From Roseovarius mucosus DSM 17069 (GTDB taxonomy: Bacteria; Pseudomonadota; Alphaproteobacteria; Rhodobacterales; Rhodobacteraceae), in NCBI RefSeq assembly GCF_000768555.3, contig NZ_KN293976.1:124001-188000 (forward strand): DNA of 64,000 nucleotides, read 5' to 3'. The number at the start of each line of letters is the position of its first letter. Position 1 is the stretch's first letter. Both the position numbers and the translations under genes were made by a program. Shown here one piece after another: positions 8,096-16,633 of the stretch. The notes below the pieces were generated by a model. It did no database searches, was not told the DNA's origin, and saw only the letters and a program-made list of their open reading frames with translations.

Positions 8096-9571
8096 ATGGC
8101 GATTCCGGTCGAAACCTTTTTTCTTGCCCCCGAGGCCGAGGGCACGCTTCAGGCGCAGATTCAGCAGATGATCGCGCAGGGCATCCTGTCGGGTCGCTTT
8201 CGCAAGGGCGAAAAACTGCCCTCCTCCCGCAAACTCGCCGCGCATCTGGGCGTCAGCCGCATCACCGTAACCCTTGCCCTGACCGAGTTGCAGGCCAATG
8301 ACTATCTCGCCTCGCGCGACCGATCTGGCTACTATGTCTCTGAAAACGCACCAGAACCTCCGGCTTTCACGGCCCCCACACCGCGCGGCGACACGATTGA
8401 CTGGTCCCGCGCGCTCGGTCGCCGCTTCACCGGCGGCGATACCCCTGAAAAGCCGCAGGATTGGGCGCGCTACCCCTATCCATTCATCTACGGCCAGACT
8501 GATCCGGCGCTCTTTGATCATGCCAACTGGCGTCACTGCGCGCTTCAGGCTCTAGGGGCCAAGGATTTTCAGGCCCTCACTGCCGATTACTACGATCAGG
8601 ACGATCCCAAACTGATCGAGTTTATCGCCCGCCACACTCTGCCGCGCCGCGGCATCATCGCGCAACCCGATGAAATCCTTGTCACAATGGGCGCTCAGAA
8701 CGCCTTGTGGCTCACCGCGCAGGTGCTCTTGACCCAACGCCGCACCGCCGCCATCGAAAACCCCTGCTACCACGCCCTGCGCGACATTCTCATGCAATCA
8801 CGCTGCCATCTGATGCCGGTGGACGTCGACCGGGATGGCCTGCCGCCCGAAAACCTGCCCGATGAGGCCGACGTGATCTTTACCACGCCCAGCCATCAGG
8901 CCCCGACCAACGCCACCATGCCGCTTGCGCGACGCAAGGCGCTGCTCGCACGCGCCGCCGAGATGGAGGCACTGATCGTCGAGGATGACTACGAGTTCGA
9001 GGTCTCCTTCCTCCGCGCACCCCTCCCGGCGCTGAAATCTCTCGATACCGAGGGGCGGGTGATCTACGTAGGCTCCTTCTCCAAATCGATCTTCCCTGGG
9101 TTACGCCTTGGCTATCTTGTTGGTTCTAAATCATTTATCAGAGAATGTCGCGCCCTGCGCGCCTCCGTCCTTCGCCATCCGCCGGGCCATATCCAGCGCA
9201 CCGCTGCCTATTTCCTCTCACTAGGGCATTACGACAGCTTGGTTCGCCGAATGGGTCAGGTCTTTTCCCGCCGCCGCAGCGTGATGGAGAGTGCGTTGGC
9301 CGAACACGGCCTCGACATTGCCGGGCGTGGCGTTTTTGGTGGCTCTTCCATCTGGATGCAGGCCCCGGACCATATTGACATGGGCCTGATTGACGGGCCA
9401 CTCAGACAGGCAGGCGTGTTGATCGAGCCTGGCCACCCGTTCTTTCACGGTGCCGACCGGCCGCGTAATTTCTATCGCCTCGCTTATTCCTCGATACCCT
9501 CGGATCGCATCCCGCAGGGAATTGCCCATATCGCCCGGGAATTGGCCTTGATCTCTGGGCAAGCTTCCTAA
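8096..9571 (+). CDS. tauR: MocR-type (GntR/aminotransferase) regulator, probable TauR
   Basis: A 491-residue MocR regulator. Residues about 12-80 are a GntR winged helix (KGEKLPSSRKLAAHLGVSR), and the rest is a fold-type I aminotransferase domain that binds PLP as a sensor. The PLP-lysine region is in YVGSFSKSIFPGLRLGY, and DDYEFEV carries the aspartate contacting the PLP ring. In Rhodobacterales TauR activates taurine and sulfoacetaldehyde genes. Placement directly upstream of xsc supports the name; its ligand here (taurine or another amino-sulfonate) is not proven. No tpa or tauABC genes are next to it. Confidence 0.8.
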   Translation: MAIPVETFFLAPEAEGTLQAQIQQMIAQGILSGRFRKGEKLPSSRKLAAHLGVSRITVTLALTELQANDYLASRDRSGYYVSENAPEPPAFTAPTPRGDTIDWSRALGRRFTGGDTPEKPQDWARYPYPFIYGQTDPALFDHANWRHCALQALGAKDFQALTADYYDQDDPKLIEFIARHTLPRRGIIAQPDEILVTMGAQNALWLTAQVLLTQRRTAAIENPCYHALRDILMQSRCHLMPVDVDRDGLPPENLPDEADVIFTTPSHQAPTNATMPLARRKALLARAAEMEALIVEDDYEFEVSFLRAPLPALKSLDTEGRVIYVGSFSKSIFPGLRLGYLVGSKSFIRECRALRASVLRHPPGHIQRTAAYFLSLGHYDSLVRRMGQVFSRRRSVMESALAEHGLDIAGRGVFGGSSIWMQAPDHIDMGLIDGPLRQAGVLIEPGHPFFHGADRPRNFYRLAYSSIPSDRIPQGIAHIARELALISGQAS

Positions 9572-9696
9572 ACGGTAATTTGGCACATTAGTGTTTAAAT
9601 TTCGCATCTTAATGAGTTAACCCAACAAACAATCCAAAGAGACACAAAGTCATCAATCATCCTTATTGATACCATTATTCTCATTTTTATAATACT

Positions 9697-9729
9697 CTGG
9701 CCTTACCCTACATTGCCTTCTGGCCCTAG
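9697..9729 (+). promoter_or_regulatory. Candidate TauR site before xsc (CTGG direct repeat)
   Basis: CTGGCCTTAC (9697-9706) and CTGGCCCTAG (9720-9729) form a direct repeat with 23-base periodicity, about 85-115 bases before the xsc start. They resemble the CTGGACYTAA repeat reported for TauR and the copy before tauR. The flanking stretch 9582-9700 is unusually AT-rich for this genome, as expected of a promoter region. Confidence 0.4.
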
Positions 9730-9811
9730 AAGTAACCCCCGCACACCGCTAGTTTCGCATAAGATTTTCCCCTTAACCGCCACCGCGCGCCCGATCCAGA
9801 GGACCCAGCCG

Positions 9812-11587
9812 ATGAAGATGACCACCGAAGAGGCCTTTGTCAAAACCCTGCAACTGCATGGAATCCAACACGCTTTCGGGATCATCGGCTCTGCCATGAT
9901 GCCGATCTCGGATATTTTCCCCAAGGCCGGGATCACATTCTGGGACTGCGCGCATGAGGGGTCTGCCGGCATGATGGCCGATGGCTACACCCGCGCCACC
10001 GGCAAGATGTCGATGATGATCGCTCAGAACGGCCCCGGCATCACCAATTTCGTGACCGCCGTCAAAACCGCCTATTGGAACCATACCCCCCTCCTGCTCG
10101 TGACCCCGCAGGCCGCCAACAAGACCATCGGTCAGGGCGGTTTCCAAGAGGTCGAACAGATGAAACTGTTCGAGGATATGGTCGCCTATCAGGAAGAGGT
10201 GCGCGATCCCTCGCGTATTGCCGAGACCCTCAACCGTGTGATTCTCAAGGCAAAACGCGCCTCTGCCCCGGCCCAGATCAACGTGCCCCGCGATTTCTGG
10301 ACGCAAGTGATCGACATCGAACTGCCCGCCATCGTCGAGTTTGAGCGCCCCTCGGGCGGCGAGGCCGCGATTGCCGAGGCCGCCCGCATGCTGACCGAGG
10401 CCAAATTTCCCGTCATCCTCAACGGGGCCGGTGTGGTGCTGGCCGATGGGATCGACGCCTCACGCCAACTGGCCGAGCGTCTCGATGCCCCGGTCTGCGT
10501 CGGCTATCAGCACAATGACGCCTTCCCCGGCTCGCACCCGCTCTTCGCGGGGCCTCTGGGCTACAACGGCTCCAAGGCGGGGATGGAACTCATCTCGCGC
10601 GCGGATGTCGTGCTCTGCCTCGGCACGCGCCTCAACCCCTTCTCGACCCTGCCGGGCTATGGCATCGACTATTGGCCCAAAGAGGCCAAGATCATTCAGG
10701 TCGACATCAACCCCGACCGCATCGGCCTGACCAAGAAAGTGACCGTGGGCATCGTCGGCGACGCCAAAAAGGTCGCCACCTCGATCCTCGCCCACCTGGG
10801 CGAGAGCGCAGGCGACACCGACCGCGCAGACCGCAAGGCGTTGATCGCAAAAACAAAATCGACATGGGCACAGCAGCTCAGCTCGATGGATCACGAAGAC
10901 GACGATCCCGGCACCACCTGGAACCAGCGTGCCCGCGCCGATAAACCCGACTGGATGAGCCCCCGCATGGCATGGCGCGCGATCCAGTCCGCCCTGCCGC
11001 GCGAGGCGATCATTTCCTCGGACATCGGCAACAATTGCGCCATCGGCAATGCCTACCCGTCGTTCGAAGAGGGCCGCAAATACCTCGCCCCCGGCCTCTT
11101 TGGCCCCTGCGGCTATGGCCTGCCCTCCATCGTCGGCGCCAAAATCGGCTGCCCGGATGTGCCGGTGGTCGGCTTTGCCGGGGACGGTGCCTTTGGCATC
11201 GCGGTCAACGAACTGACCGCCATTGGCCGCTCGGAATGGCCCGCCGTGACGCAGATCGTGTTCCGCAATTACCAGTGGGGTGCCGAAAAGCGCAACTCAA
11301 CCCTTTGGTTTGATGATAATTTCGTCGGAACAGAGCTGGATCAGCAGGTCAGCTATGCCGGGATTGCACAGGCTTGCGGCCTCAAGGGTGTCATCGCCCG
11401 CACGATGGAGGAACTGACCGACGCACTCAACACCGCGATCAAGGATCAGATGGAACATGGCAAGACCACCCTCATCGAGGCCATGATCAATCAGGAACTG
11501 GGCGAGCCCTTCCGCCGGGACGCAATGAAAAAGCCCGTGGCCGTCGCCGGGATTGATCCGGCCGACATGCGCGAGCAGCAGGTCTGA
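9812..11587 (+). CDS. xsc: Sulfoacetaldehyde acetyltransferase
   Basis: Xsc is a cytoplasmic thiamine-diphosphate enzyme that converts sulfoacetaldehyde plus phosphate to acetyl phosphate and sulfite. The product is 591 residues, close to known Xsc proteins. It has the three domains of the acetolactate-synthase superfamily: the catalytic glutamate in CAHEGSAGMMADGYTRATG, a central domain, and the C-terminal ThDP/Mg motif GDGAFGIAVNE with IVFRNYQWGAEKRN, characteristic of Xsc. ATG 9812 has AGAGGA about 8 bases upstream. ackA follows after 3 bases, so acetyl phosphate would pass directly to acetate kinase. Confidence 0.95.
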   Translation: MKMTTEEAFVKTLQLHGIQHAFGIIGSAMMPISDIFPKAGITFWDCAHEGSAGMMADGYTRATGKMSMMIAQNGPGITNFVTAVKTAYWNHTPLLLVTPQAANKTIGQGGFQEVEQMKLFEDMVAYQEEVRDPSRIAETLNRVILKAKRASAPAQINVPRDFWTQVIDIELPAIVEFERPSGGEAAIAEAARMLTEAKFPVILNGAGVVLADGIDASRQLAERLDAPVCVGYQHNDAFPGSHPLFAGPLGYNGSKAGMELISRADVVLCLGTRLNPFSTLPGYGIDYWPKEAKIIQVDINPDRIGLTKKVTVGIVGDAKKVATSILAHLGESAGDTDRADRKALIAKTKSTWAQQLSSMDHEDDDPGTTWNQRARADKPDWMSPRMAWRAIQSALPREAIISSDIGNNCAIGNAYPSFEEGRKYLAPGLFGPCGYGLPSIVGAKIGCPDVPVVGFAGDGAFGIAVNELTAIGRSEWPAVTQIVFRNYQWGAEKRNSTLWFDDNFVGTELDQQVSYAGIAQACGLKGVIARTMEELTDALNTAIKDQMEHGKTTLIEAMINQELGEPFRRDAMKKPVAVAGIDPADMREQQV

Positions 11588-11590
11588 TCT

Positions 11591-12751
11591 ATGGGAAGCC
11601 CCGGCAACAGCGATCTCATTCTGGTCCTGAATGCCGGGTCATCCTCGATCAAGCTGGCCGTTTTTGACGGCCAGCTCACCCAAATCCTGACCGGGATCGC
11701 CGATGGGATTGGCGGTTCTGGCACGCTAAAACTGGGGGATGCAAAGGCGGTCCGCGATCTGCCCGATCACGCAACCGCTTTGCATGCCATCCTGCAAGAA
11801 CTTGAAAGTCAAGGATTTTACATCACTCGCTTCGCCGCCGCAGCGCATCGCGTGGTACATGGTGGCACCACACTCACCCAGCCCACGCGCATCACGCCTG
11901 CGGTGCTGACCGCGATCAAGGCCTGCACGCCGCTTGCCCCGCTGCACAACCCACACAACGTCGCCGCGATCGAAACCCTGTCTGCGCTTGCGCCCGACTT
12001 GCCCCAAGTGGCCGCGTTCGACACCGCCTTTCACGCGAGCAACCCAGAGGTTGCCACCCGCTACGCCCTGCCTGCCGCAATCGAGGCGCGCGGCATCCGG
12101 CGCTATGGCTTTCACGGCATCTCCTATGCCTCACTCATCGACAGCCTGCCCACCCTGACCGGCACGCCGCTGCCCGCCCGCCTGCTGGCCCTTCACCTTG
12201 GCAACGGCGCGTCAATCTGCGCGATCCGCGACGGTAAATCCATCGCCACATCAATGGGTTACTCACCCCTAGAGGGGCTGACCATGGGTACCCGCACCGG
12301 CATGATCGACGGCAACGCCGTGCTGCGATTGGCCGAAGAGGACGGTATCGCCGCTACCCACACGCTTCTGAACAAGGAAAGCGGGCTGCGCGGCCTCTCG
12401 GGCGGCCTCTCGGACATGCGCGCACTGCTCGCTGACCCCTCCCCGGCAAGCGCCTTCGCGGTCGAGCATTTCTGCTATTGGGCCATCCGCCACGCGGGAT
12501 CGCTCATCGCAGCGATGCAGGGGCTTGATGCCGTGGCCTTTACCGGCGGCATCGGCGAAAACGCCGCCCCCGTGCGCGCCCGGATCATGGAAGGCCTAGC
12601 CTGGCTCGGAGCAGAGCTCGACATCCGCGCCAATGCAATGGGCGCAACCCGCCTGCACGCCCCCGCCTCGAAGATCGCCTGCTGGATCATTCCGGCCCAA
12701 GAGGAACGCATGATCGCGGGCGACGCACAACGCCTCTTGTGCGGTGAATGA
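11591..12751 (+). CDS. ackA: Acetate kinase
   Basis: AckA transfers the phosphate of acetyl phosphate to ADP, giving acetate and ATP. The 386-residue protein shows both family signatures: LVLNAGSSSIKLAVF at the N-terminus and the FDTAFHASNPE segment; RYGFHGISYASL, LALHLGNGAS, MGTRTGMIDG and FTGGIGENA complete the ASKHA-fold active site. It sits 3 bases after xsc and is almost certainly co-transcribed, so its role is to conserve the energy of acetyl phosphate made by Xsc. Other roseobacters often have pta in this place; none is seen here. Confidence 0.95.
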   Translation: MGSPGNSDLILVLNAGSSSIKLAVFDGQLTQILTGIADGIGGSGTLKLGDAKAVRDLPDHATALHAILQELESQGFYITRFAAAAHRVVHGGTTLTQPTRITPAVLTAIKACTPLAPLHNPHNVAAIETLSALAPDLPQVAAFDTAFHASNPEVATRYALPAAIEARGIRRYGFHGISYASLIDSLPTLTGTPLPARLLALHLGNGASICAIRDGKSIATSMGYSPLEGLTMGTRTGMIDGNAVLRLAEEDGIAATHTLLNKESGLRGLSGGLSDMRALLADPSPASAFAVEHFCYWAIRHAGSLIAAMQGLDAVAFTGGIGENAAPVRARIMEGLAWLGAELDIRANAMGATRLHAPASKIACWIIPAQEERMIAGDAQRLLCGE

Positions 12752-12781
12752 GGCCATGAACAGGAACAACAGACCGGTAAT

Positions 12782-12794
12782 TTCGGAATTTCCG
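12782..12794. promoter_or_regulatory. 13-bp palindrome before soeA
   Basis: TCGGAA-T-TTCCGA is a perfect odd-centred palindrome in the 137-base gap between ackA and soeA. It could be an operator for separate control of soeABC or part of an mRNA hairpin; neither is shown. Confidence 0.3.
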
Positions 12795-12888
12795 AGACAT
12801 GTTTTCAGGAAATGAAAAGAATCAAGAAGATGGTCGCGATCAGGTTTCTTCTGCCATAACGTGACGCCGACGGAGAAAAAGGCCAACC

Positions 12889-15708
12889 ATGACACATCAG
12901 CCCCGCATCGACACCTCGCCGCATGTCTCGGATGAGGTGCGCAAAACCACCTGTTACATGTGCGCCTGCCGCTGCGGGATCAACGTGCACCTCAAGGGGG
13001 GCAAGGTTGCCTATATCGAAGGCAATCGCGACCACCCGGTGAACAAGGGGGTGCTCTGCGCCAAGGGATCTGCCGGCATCATGCAGGTCAACGCCCCCTC
13101 GCGCCTGCGCGCGCCGCTCAAGCGGGTCGGCCCCCGTGGCTCTGGCGAGTTCGAGGAAATCTCTTGGGATGAGGCGCTGCAAATCGCCTGCGACTGGCTG
13201 GACCCTATCCGCCATGACGATCCGTCCAAGCTGGCCTTCTTCACCGGGCGTGATCAATCACAGTCTTTCACCAGCTTTTGGGCGCAGAATTTCGGCACGC
13301 CGAACTATGCCGCACATGGCGGCTTTTGCTCGGTCAACATGGCGGCGGCGGGCATCTACACAATGGGCGGTGCCTTTTGGGAATTTGGTCAGCCGGATTG
13401 GGACCATACCAAGCTGTTCATCCTCTTCGGCGTGGCCGAGGATCACGATTCCAATCCGATCAAGATGGGCATTGGGCGGATCAAGGCGCGCGGCGCGCGG
13501 GTCATCGGGGTCAACCCGATCCGCTCCGGCTACAATGCCGTGGCCGATGATTGGGTGGGCATAACCCCCGGAACGGATGGGCTTTTTATCCTGTCTCTCA
13601 TTCACGAACTGATGCAGGCGGGCAAGATCGACCTCGATTACCTCGCGCGCTACACCAATGCGCCGGTGCTGTTGAACAGCGATCCCGCCTCGCCCGAACA
13701 CGGGCTTCTCCTGCGCGATGATGACGGCAAGCCTCTGGTGATCGACCGCACCACTGGCCAGCTCACCGCCTTTGACACACCCGGCGTGCGCCCCGATCTC
13801 AGTGCGACATACGAGGCAGACGGCATCACACATCGCCCCGTCATGCACCTCATGGCCGAACGCTATCTCGATCCTCAATATGCCCCCGAAACGGTGGCCG
13901 CGCGCTGCGGCGTGACCCCCGACAAGATCCGGCGCGTCGCCGCCGAAATCGCGCGCGTGGCTTTTGACGAGGCGATTACGCTCAATCACGAATGGTCGGA
14001 CTTTCGGGGCGAAACCCACAAGACCATGACCGGCCGCCCCGTCAGCTTTCACGCCATGCGCGGGATTTCGGCACATTCCAACGGGTTCCAGACGGCCCGC
14101 GCCCTGCACGTCCTGCAAATTCTGCTCGGCACGGTCGAGGTGCCGGGCGGTTTCCGCTTTAAACCGCCCTATCCCAAACCCGTTAGCGCCCATCCCAAAC
14201 CGCATTGCGGGGTCCAGCCCGATTGCCCGCTCGACGGCCCGCATCTGGGCTTTGTACGCGGCCCCGAGGATCTGGCGCTCAAGCCTGACGGCACGCCCGC
14301 CCGTATCGACAAGGCGTTTACCTGGGAAAACCCGATGTCGGCGCATGGGCTGATGCATATGGTCATCTCCAACGCCCATGCCGGTGATCCCTACAAGATC
14401 GACACGCTGTTCATGTATATGGCCAATATGTCGTGGAATTCCTCGATGAACACGCGCGGCGTGATCGAGATGCTGACCGACAAGGACGAGAGCGGTGCCT
14501 ATGTCATTCCCCGCATCATCTATTCGGATGCCTATAGCTCTGAGATGGTCGCCTATGCCGATCTGATTCTACCCGACACAACCTATCTGGAACGCCACGA
14601 TTGCATCTCGCTGCTGGATCGCCCGATCTGCGAGGCGGATGCCGCCGCCGATGCGATCCGCTGGCCGGTGATCGAACCTGACCGCGATGTGCGCGGCTTT
14701 CAAACTGTGCTGGTGCAACTGGCCAACAAGCTGAAATTGCCCGGTTTCACCACCGAGGATGGCACGGCGAAATACGCCGATTACGCCGATTACATCGTCA
14801 ATCACGAGCGAAAACCGGGCATCGGTCCGCTCTCGGGCTTTCGCGGCGATGGTTCTGATACCGGGCGCGGCACGCCCAACCCCGAACAGCTGAACCGCTA
14901 CATCGAGAACGGCGGCTTTTTCGTAAGCCACATCCCCGACGGCGCGAATTACTACAAACCATGGAACATGGCCTACCAGAATTGGGCAGTCGGTATGGGC
15001 CTCTTTGACACACCGCAGCCCTATGTGTTTGATCTCTATGTCGAAACCATGCGCAAATTCCAACTGGCCGCCGAGGGGCATGGCACCCGCCAACCCCCCG
15101 ACCACCTGCGCGACCGGATCAAGGCCACGATGGACCCGCTGCCGATCTGGTATCCTCCGTTCGAGGAATCGCATGTCGATCCCGATGAATTCCCCGTCCA
15201 TGCGCTGACACAGCGCCCGATGGCGATGTATCACTCCTGGGGCACGCAAAACGCATGGCTGCGCCAGATCCACGGCCAGAACCCGCTCTATCTGCCCACC
15301 AAACTCTGGGAGAAGCACGGGTTCAGCGACGGGGATTGGGCGCGCGTCACCTCTGCCCATGGCGAGATTACCGTGCCCGTCGCCCATATGGCCGCGCTCA
15401 ACGAAAACACCGTCTGGACATGGAACGCCATCGGCAAGCGCAAGGGGGCCTGGGCGCTCTCCGAGGATGCCCCCGAGGCAACGCGCGGCTTTCTGCTCAA
15501 CCATCTGATCCACGAGCTTTTGCCGCCCAAGGGTGACGGCCTCAGATGGTCCAATTCCGATCCCATCACCGGACAGGCGGCGTGGTTCGACCTGCGCGTC
15601 AAGATCGCCAAGGCCGCCGCGCCATCAGAGGCGCAACCCGCCTTTGCCCCGATCAAATCACCGGTCGGACAAGGCCCTGACCATCTGGAATGGAAGGTCG
15701 GGAAATGA
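12889..15708 (+). CDS. soeA: Sulfite dehydrogenase (quinone) molybdopterin subunit, SoeA-like
   Basis: This is a 939-residue DMSO-reductase-family molybdoprotein. An N-terminal 4Fe-4S site is formed by CYMCACRCGINVHLKGG and the later GVLCAKGSAG; the molybdopterin domain and the C-terminal dinucleotide-binding domain (HSWGTQNAWLRQIHGQNPLY) follow. There is no Tat signal peptide, so it should stay in the cytoplasm, as SoeA does, unlike periplasmic tetrathionate, arsenate or polysulfide enzymes of the same family. With the four-cluster subunit and DmsC-like anchor downstream it would oxidise sulfite to sulfate and pass electrons to quinone. The position after xsc, which releases sulfite, is the best functional argument. 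Confidence 0.87.
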   Translation: MTHQPRIDTSPHVSDEVRKTTCYMCACRCGINVHLKGGKVAYIEGNRDHPVNKGVLCAKGSAGIMQVNAPSRLRAPLKRVGPRGSGEFEEISWDEALQIACDWLDPIRHDDPSKLAFFTGRDQSQSFTSFWAQNFGTPNYAAHGGFCSVNMAAAGIYTMGGAFWEFGQPDWDHTKLFILFGVAEDHDSNPIKMGIGRIKARGARVIGVNPIRSGYNAVADDWVGITPGTDGLFILSLIHELMQAGKIDLDYLARYTNAPVLLNSDPASPEHGLLLRDDDGKPLVIDRTTGQLTAFDTPGVRPDLSATYEADGITHRPVMHLMAERYLDPQYAPETVAARCGVTPDKIRRVAAEIARVAFDEAITLNHEWSDFRGETHKTMTGRPVSFHAMRGISAHSNGFQTARALHVLQILLGTVEVPGGFRFKPPYPKPVSAHPKPHCGVQPDCPLDGPHLGFVRGPEDLALKPDGTPARIDKAFTWENPMSAHGLMHMVISNAHAGDPYKIDTLFMYMANMSWNSSMNTRGVIEMLTDKDESGAYVIPRIIYSDAYSSEMVAYADLILPDTTYLERHDCISLLDRPICEADAAADAIRWPVIEPDRDVRGFQTVLVQLANKLKLPGFTTEDGTAKYADYADYIVNHERKPGIGPLSGFRGDGSDTGRGTPNPEQLNRYIENGGFFVSHIPDGANYYKPWNMAYQNWAVGMGLFDTPQPYVFDLYVETMRKFQLAAEGHGTRQPPDHLRDRIKATMDPLPIWYPPFEESHVDPDEFPVHALTQRPMAMYHSWGTQNAWLRQIHGQNPLYLPTKLWEKHGFSDGDWARVTSAHGEITVPVAHMAALNENTVWTWNAIGKRKGAWALSEDAPEATRGFLLNHLIHELLPPKGDGLRWSNSDPITGQAAWFDLRVKIAKAAAPSEAQPAFAPIKSPVGQGPDHLEWKVGK

Positions 15709-15854
15709 GCGGCAAGACTCTGACATTGCTGGCCATTCTGGCCTTTGTCGCCTTCAGTGTCGGCTCGTTCATCTGGTTCATCGCCACATGGGACAAGACC
15801 CGCGAAGAGCCGGTGAGCATCCGGTCCAATATCCTAGAGGAGCGCCGCGCATGA
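15705..15854 (+). CDS. Small single-span membrane protein inside soe operon (49 aa)
   Basis: A 49-residue reading frame, MSGKTLTLLAILAF then VAFSVGSFIWFIATWDKTREEP, with one strong hydrophobic segment (residues about 6-28) and a charged C-terminal tail. Its start overlaps the soeA stop (ATGA at 15705-15708) and its stop overlaps the soeB start (ATGA at 15851-15854). These are perfect translational-coupling overlaps and good evidence that it is a real gene. I do not recognise a family. It may help assemble or stabilise the membrane-bound sulfite dehydrogenase, in the manner of small subunits of respiratory complexes; that is inference. Confidence 0.75.
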   Translation: MSGKTLTLLAILAFVAFSVGSFIWFIATWDKTREEPVSIRSNILEERRA

Positions 15855-16633
15855 CAACGCTTCCCGCATCCACCACCCGAAAGCTGGGCTTGGTGATCGA
15901 CCTCGACACCTGCGTCGGCTGTCACGCCTGCGTGGTGTCCTGCAAGGGCTGGAATACCGAGAATTACGGTGCCCCCTTGAGTGATCAGCAACCCTATGGC
16001 GCAGACCCTTCGGGCACATTCCTCAACCGCGTTCACAGCTACGAGGTGCAGCCGCTGGCCTCCTCCGCCATGCCGCACCCCGCCGCGCAATTGGTGCATT
16101 TCCCCAAATCCTGCCTGCATTGCGAGGATGCGCCCTGCGTCACCGTCTGCCCCACTGGGGCCAGCTACAAGCGGGTCGAGGATGGGATCGTTCTGGTCAA
16201 CGAGAGCAATTGCATCGGCTGCGGCCTCTGTGCCTGGGCCTGCCCCTATGGCGCGCGCGAAATGGACGCCGCAGAGGGGGTGATGAAGAAATGCACCCTC
16301 TGCGTGGACCGCATCTACAACGAGAACCTGCCCGAGGTCGACCGCGTGCCCGCCTGCGTGCGCACCTGCCCCGCAGGGGCCCGCCATTTCGGGGATTTCG
16401 CAGACCCCGAAAGCAATGTCTCGAAACTCACCGCTGAGCGCGGTGGCCTCGATCTCATGCCGGAACAGTCCACCAAACCTGTCAACAAATACCTGCCGCC
16501 GCGCCCCAAGGATCGGCTCGACCAACCCAAGCCGGTGGGCGAGATCGACATTCTGGCGCCGTTCCTCGGTCCCGTGATCGAGGAACCCAAGGGTTTCCTT
16601 GGCTGGCTCGACAAGACCTTGGAGAAGCTCTGA
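15851..16633 (+). CDS. soeB: Sulfite dehydrogenase iron-sulfur subunit, SoeB-like
   Basis: A 260-residue electron-transfer subunit related to DmsB/NrfC. Four ferredoxin-type cysteine sets for four 4Fe-4S clusters are visible: CVGCHACVVSC, CLHCEDAPCVTVCPTGA, CIGCGLCAWACPYGA, and CTLCVDRI with CVRTCPAGARHFGD. There is no export signal, in line with a cytoplasmic SoeAB pair. It would relay electrons from the molybdenum site to the SoeC anchor. The ATG overlaps the stop of the 49-aa gene, and the stop overlaps the soeC start in TGATG. Confidence 0.9.
   Translation: MTTLPASTTRKLGLVIDLDTCVGCHACVVSCKGWNTENYGAPLSDQQPYGADPSGTFLNRVHSYEVQPLASSAMPHPAAQLVHFPKSCLHCEDAPCVTVCPTGASYKRVEDGIVLVNESNCIGCGLCAWACPYGAREMDAAEGVMKKCTLCVDRIYNENLPEVDRVPACVRTCPAGARHFGDFADPESNVSKLTAERGGLDLMPEQSTKPVNKYLPPRPKDRLDQPKPVGEIDILAPFLGPVIEEPKGFLGWLDKTLEKL

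Noticed and set aside
9572..9811. AT-rich gap before xsc as a horizontally acquired or phage attachment region
   Set aside because: It is short, flanked by collinear tauR and xsc, and is better explained as a promoter region.
12889..15708. Periplasmic arsenate, tetrathionate or polysulfide reductase
   Set aside because: No Tat signal is present and the operon follows xsc, which favours the cytoplasmic sulfite dehydrogenase SoeA.
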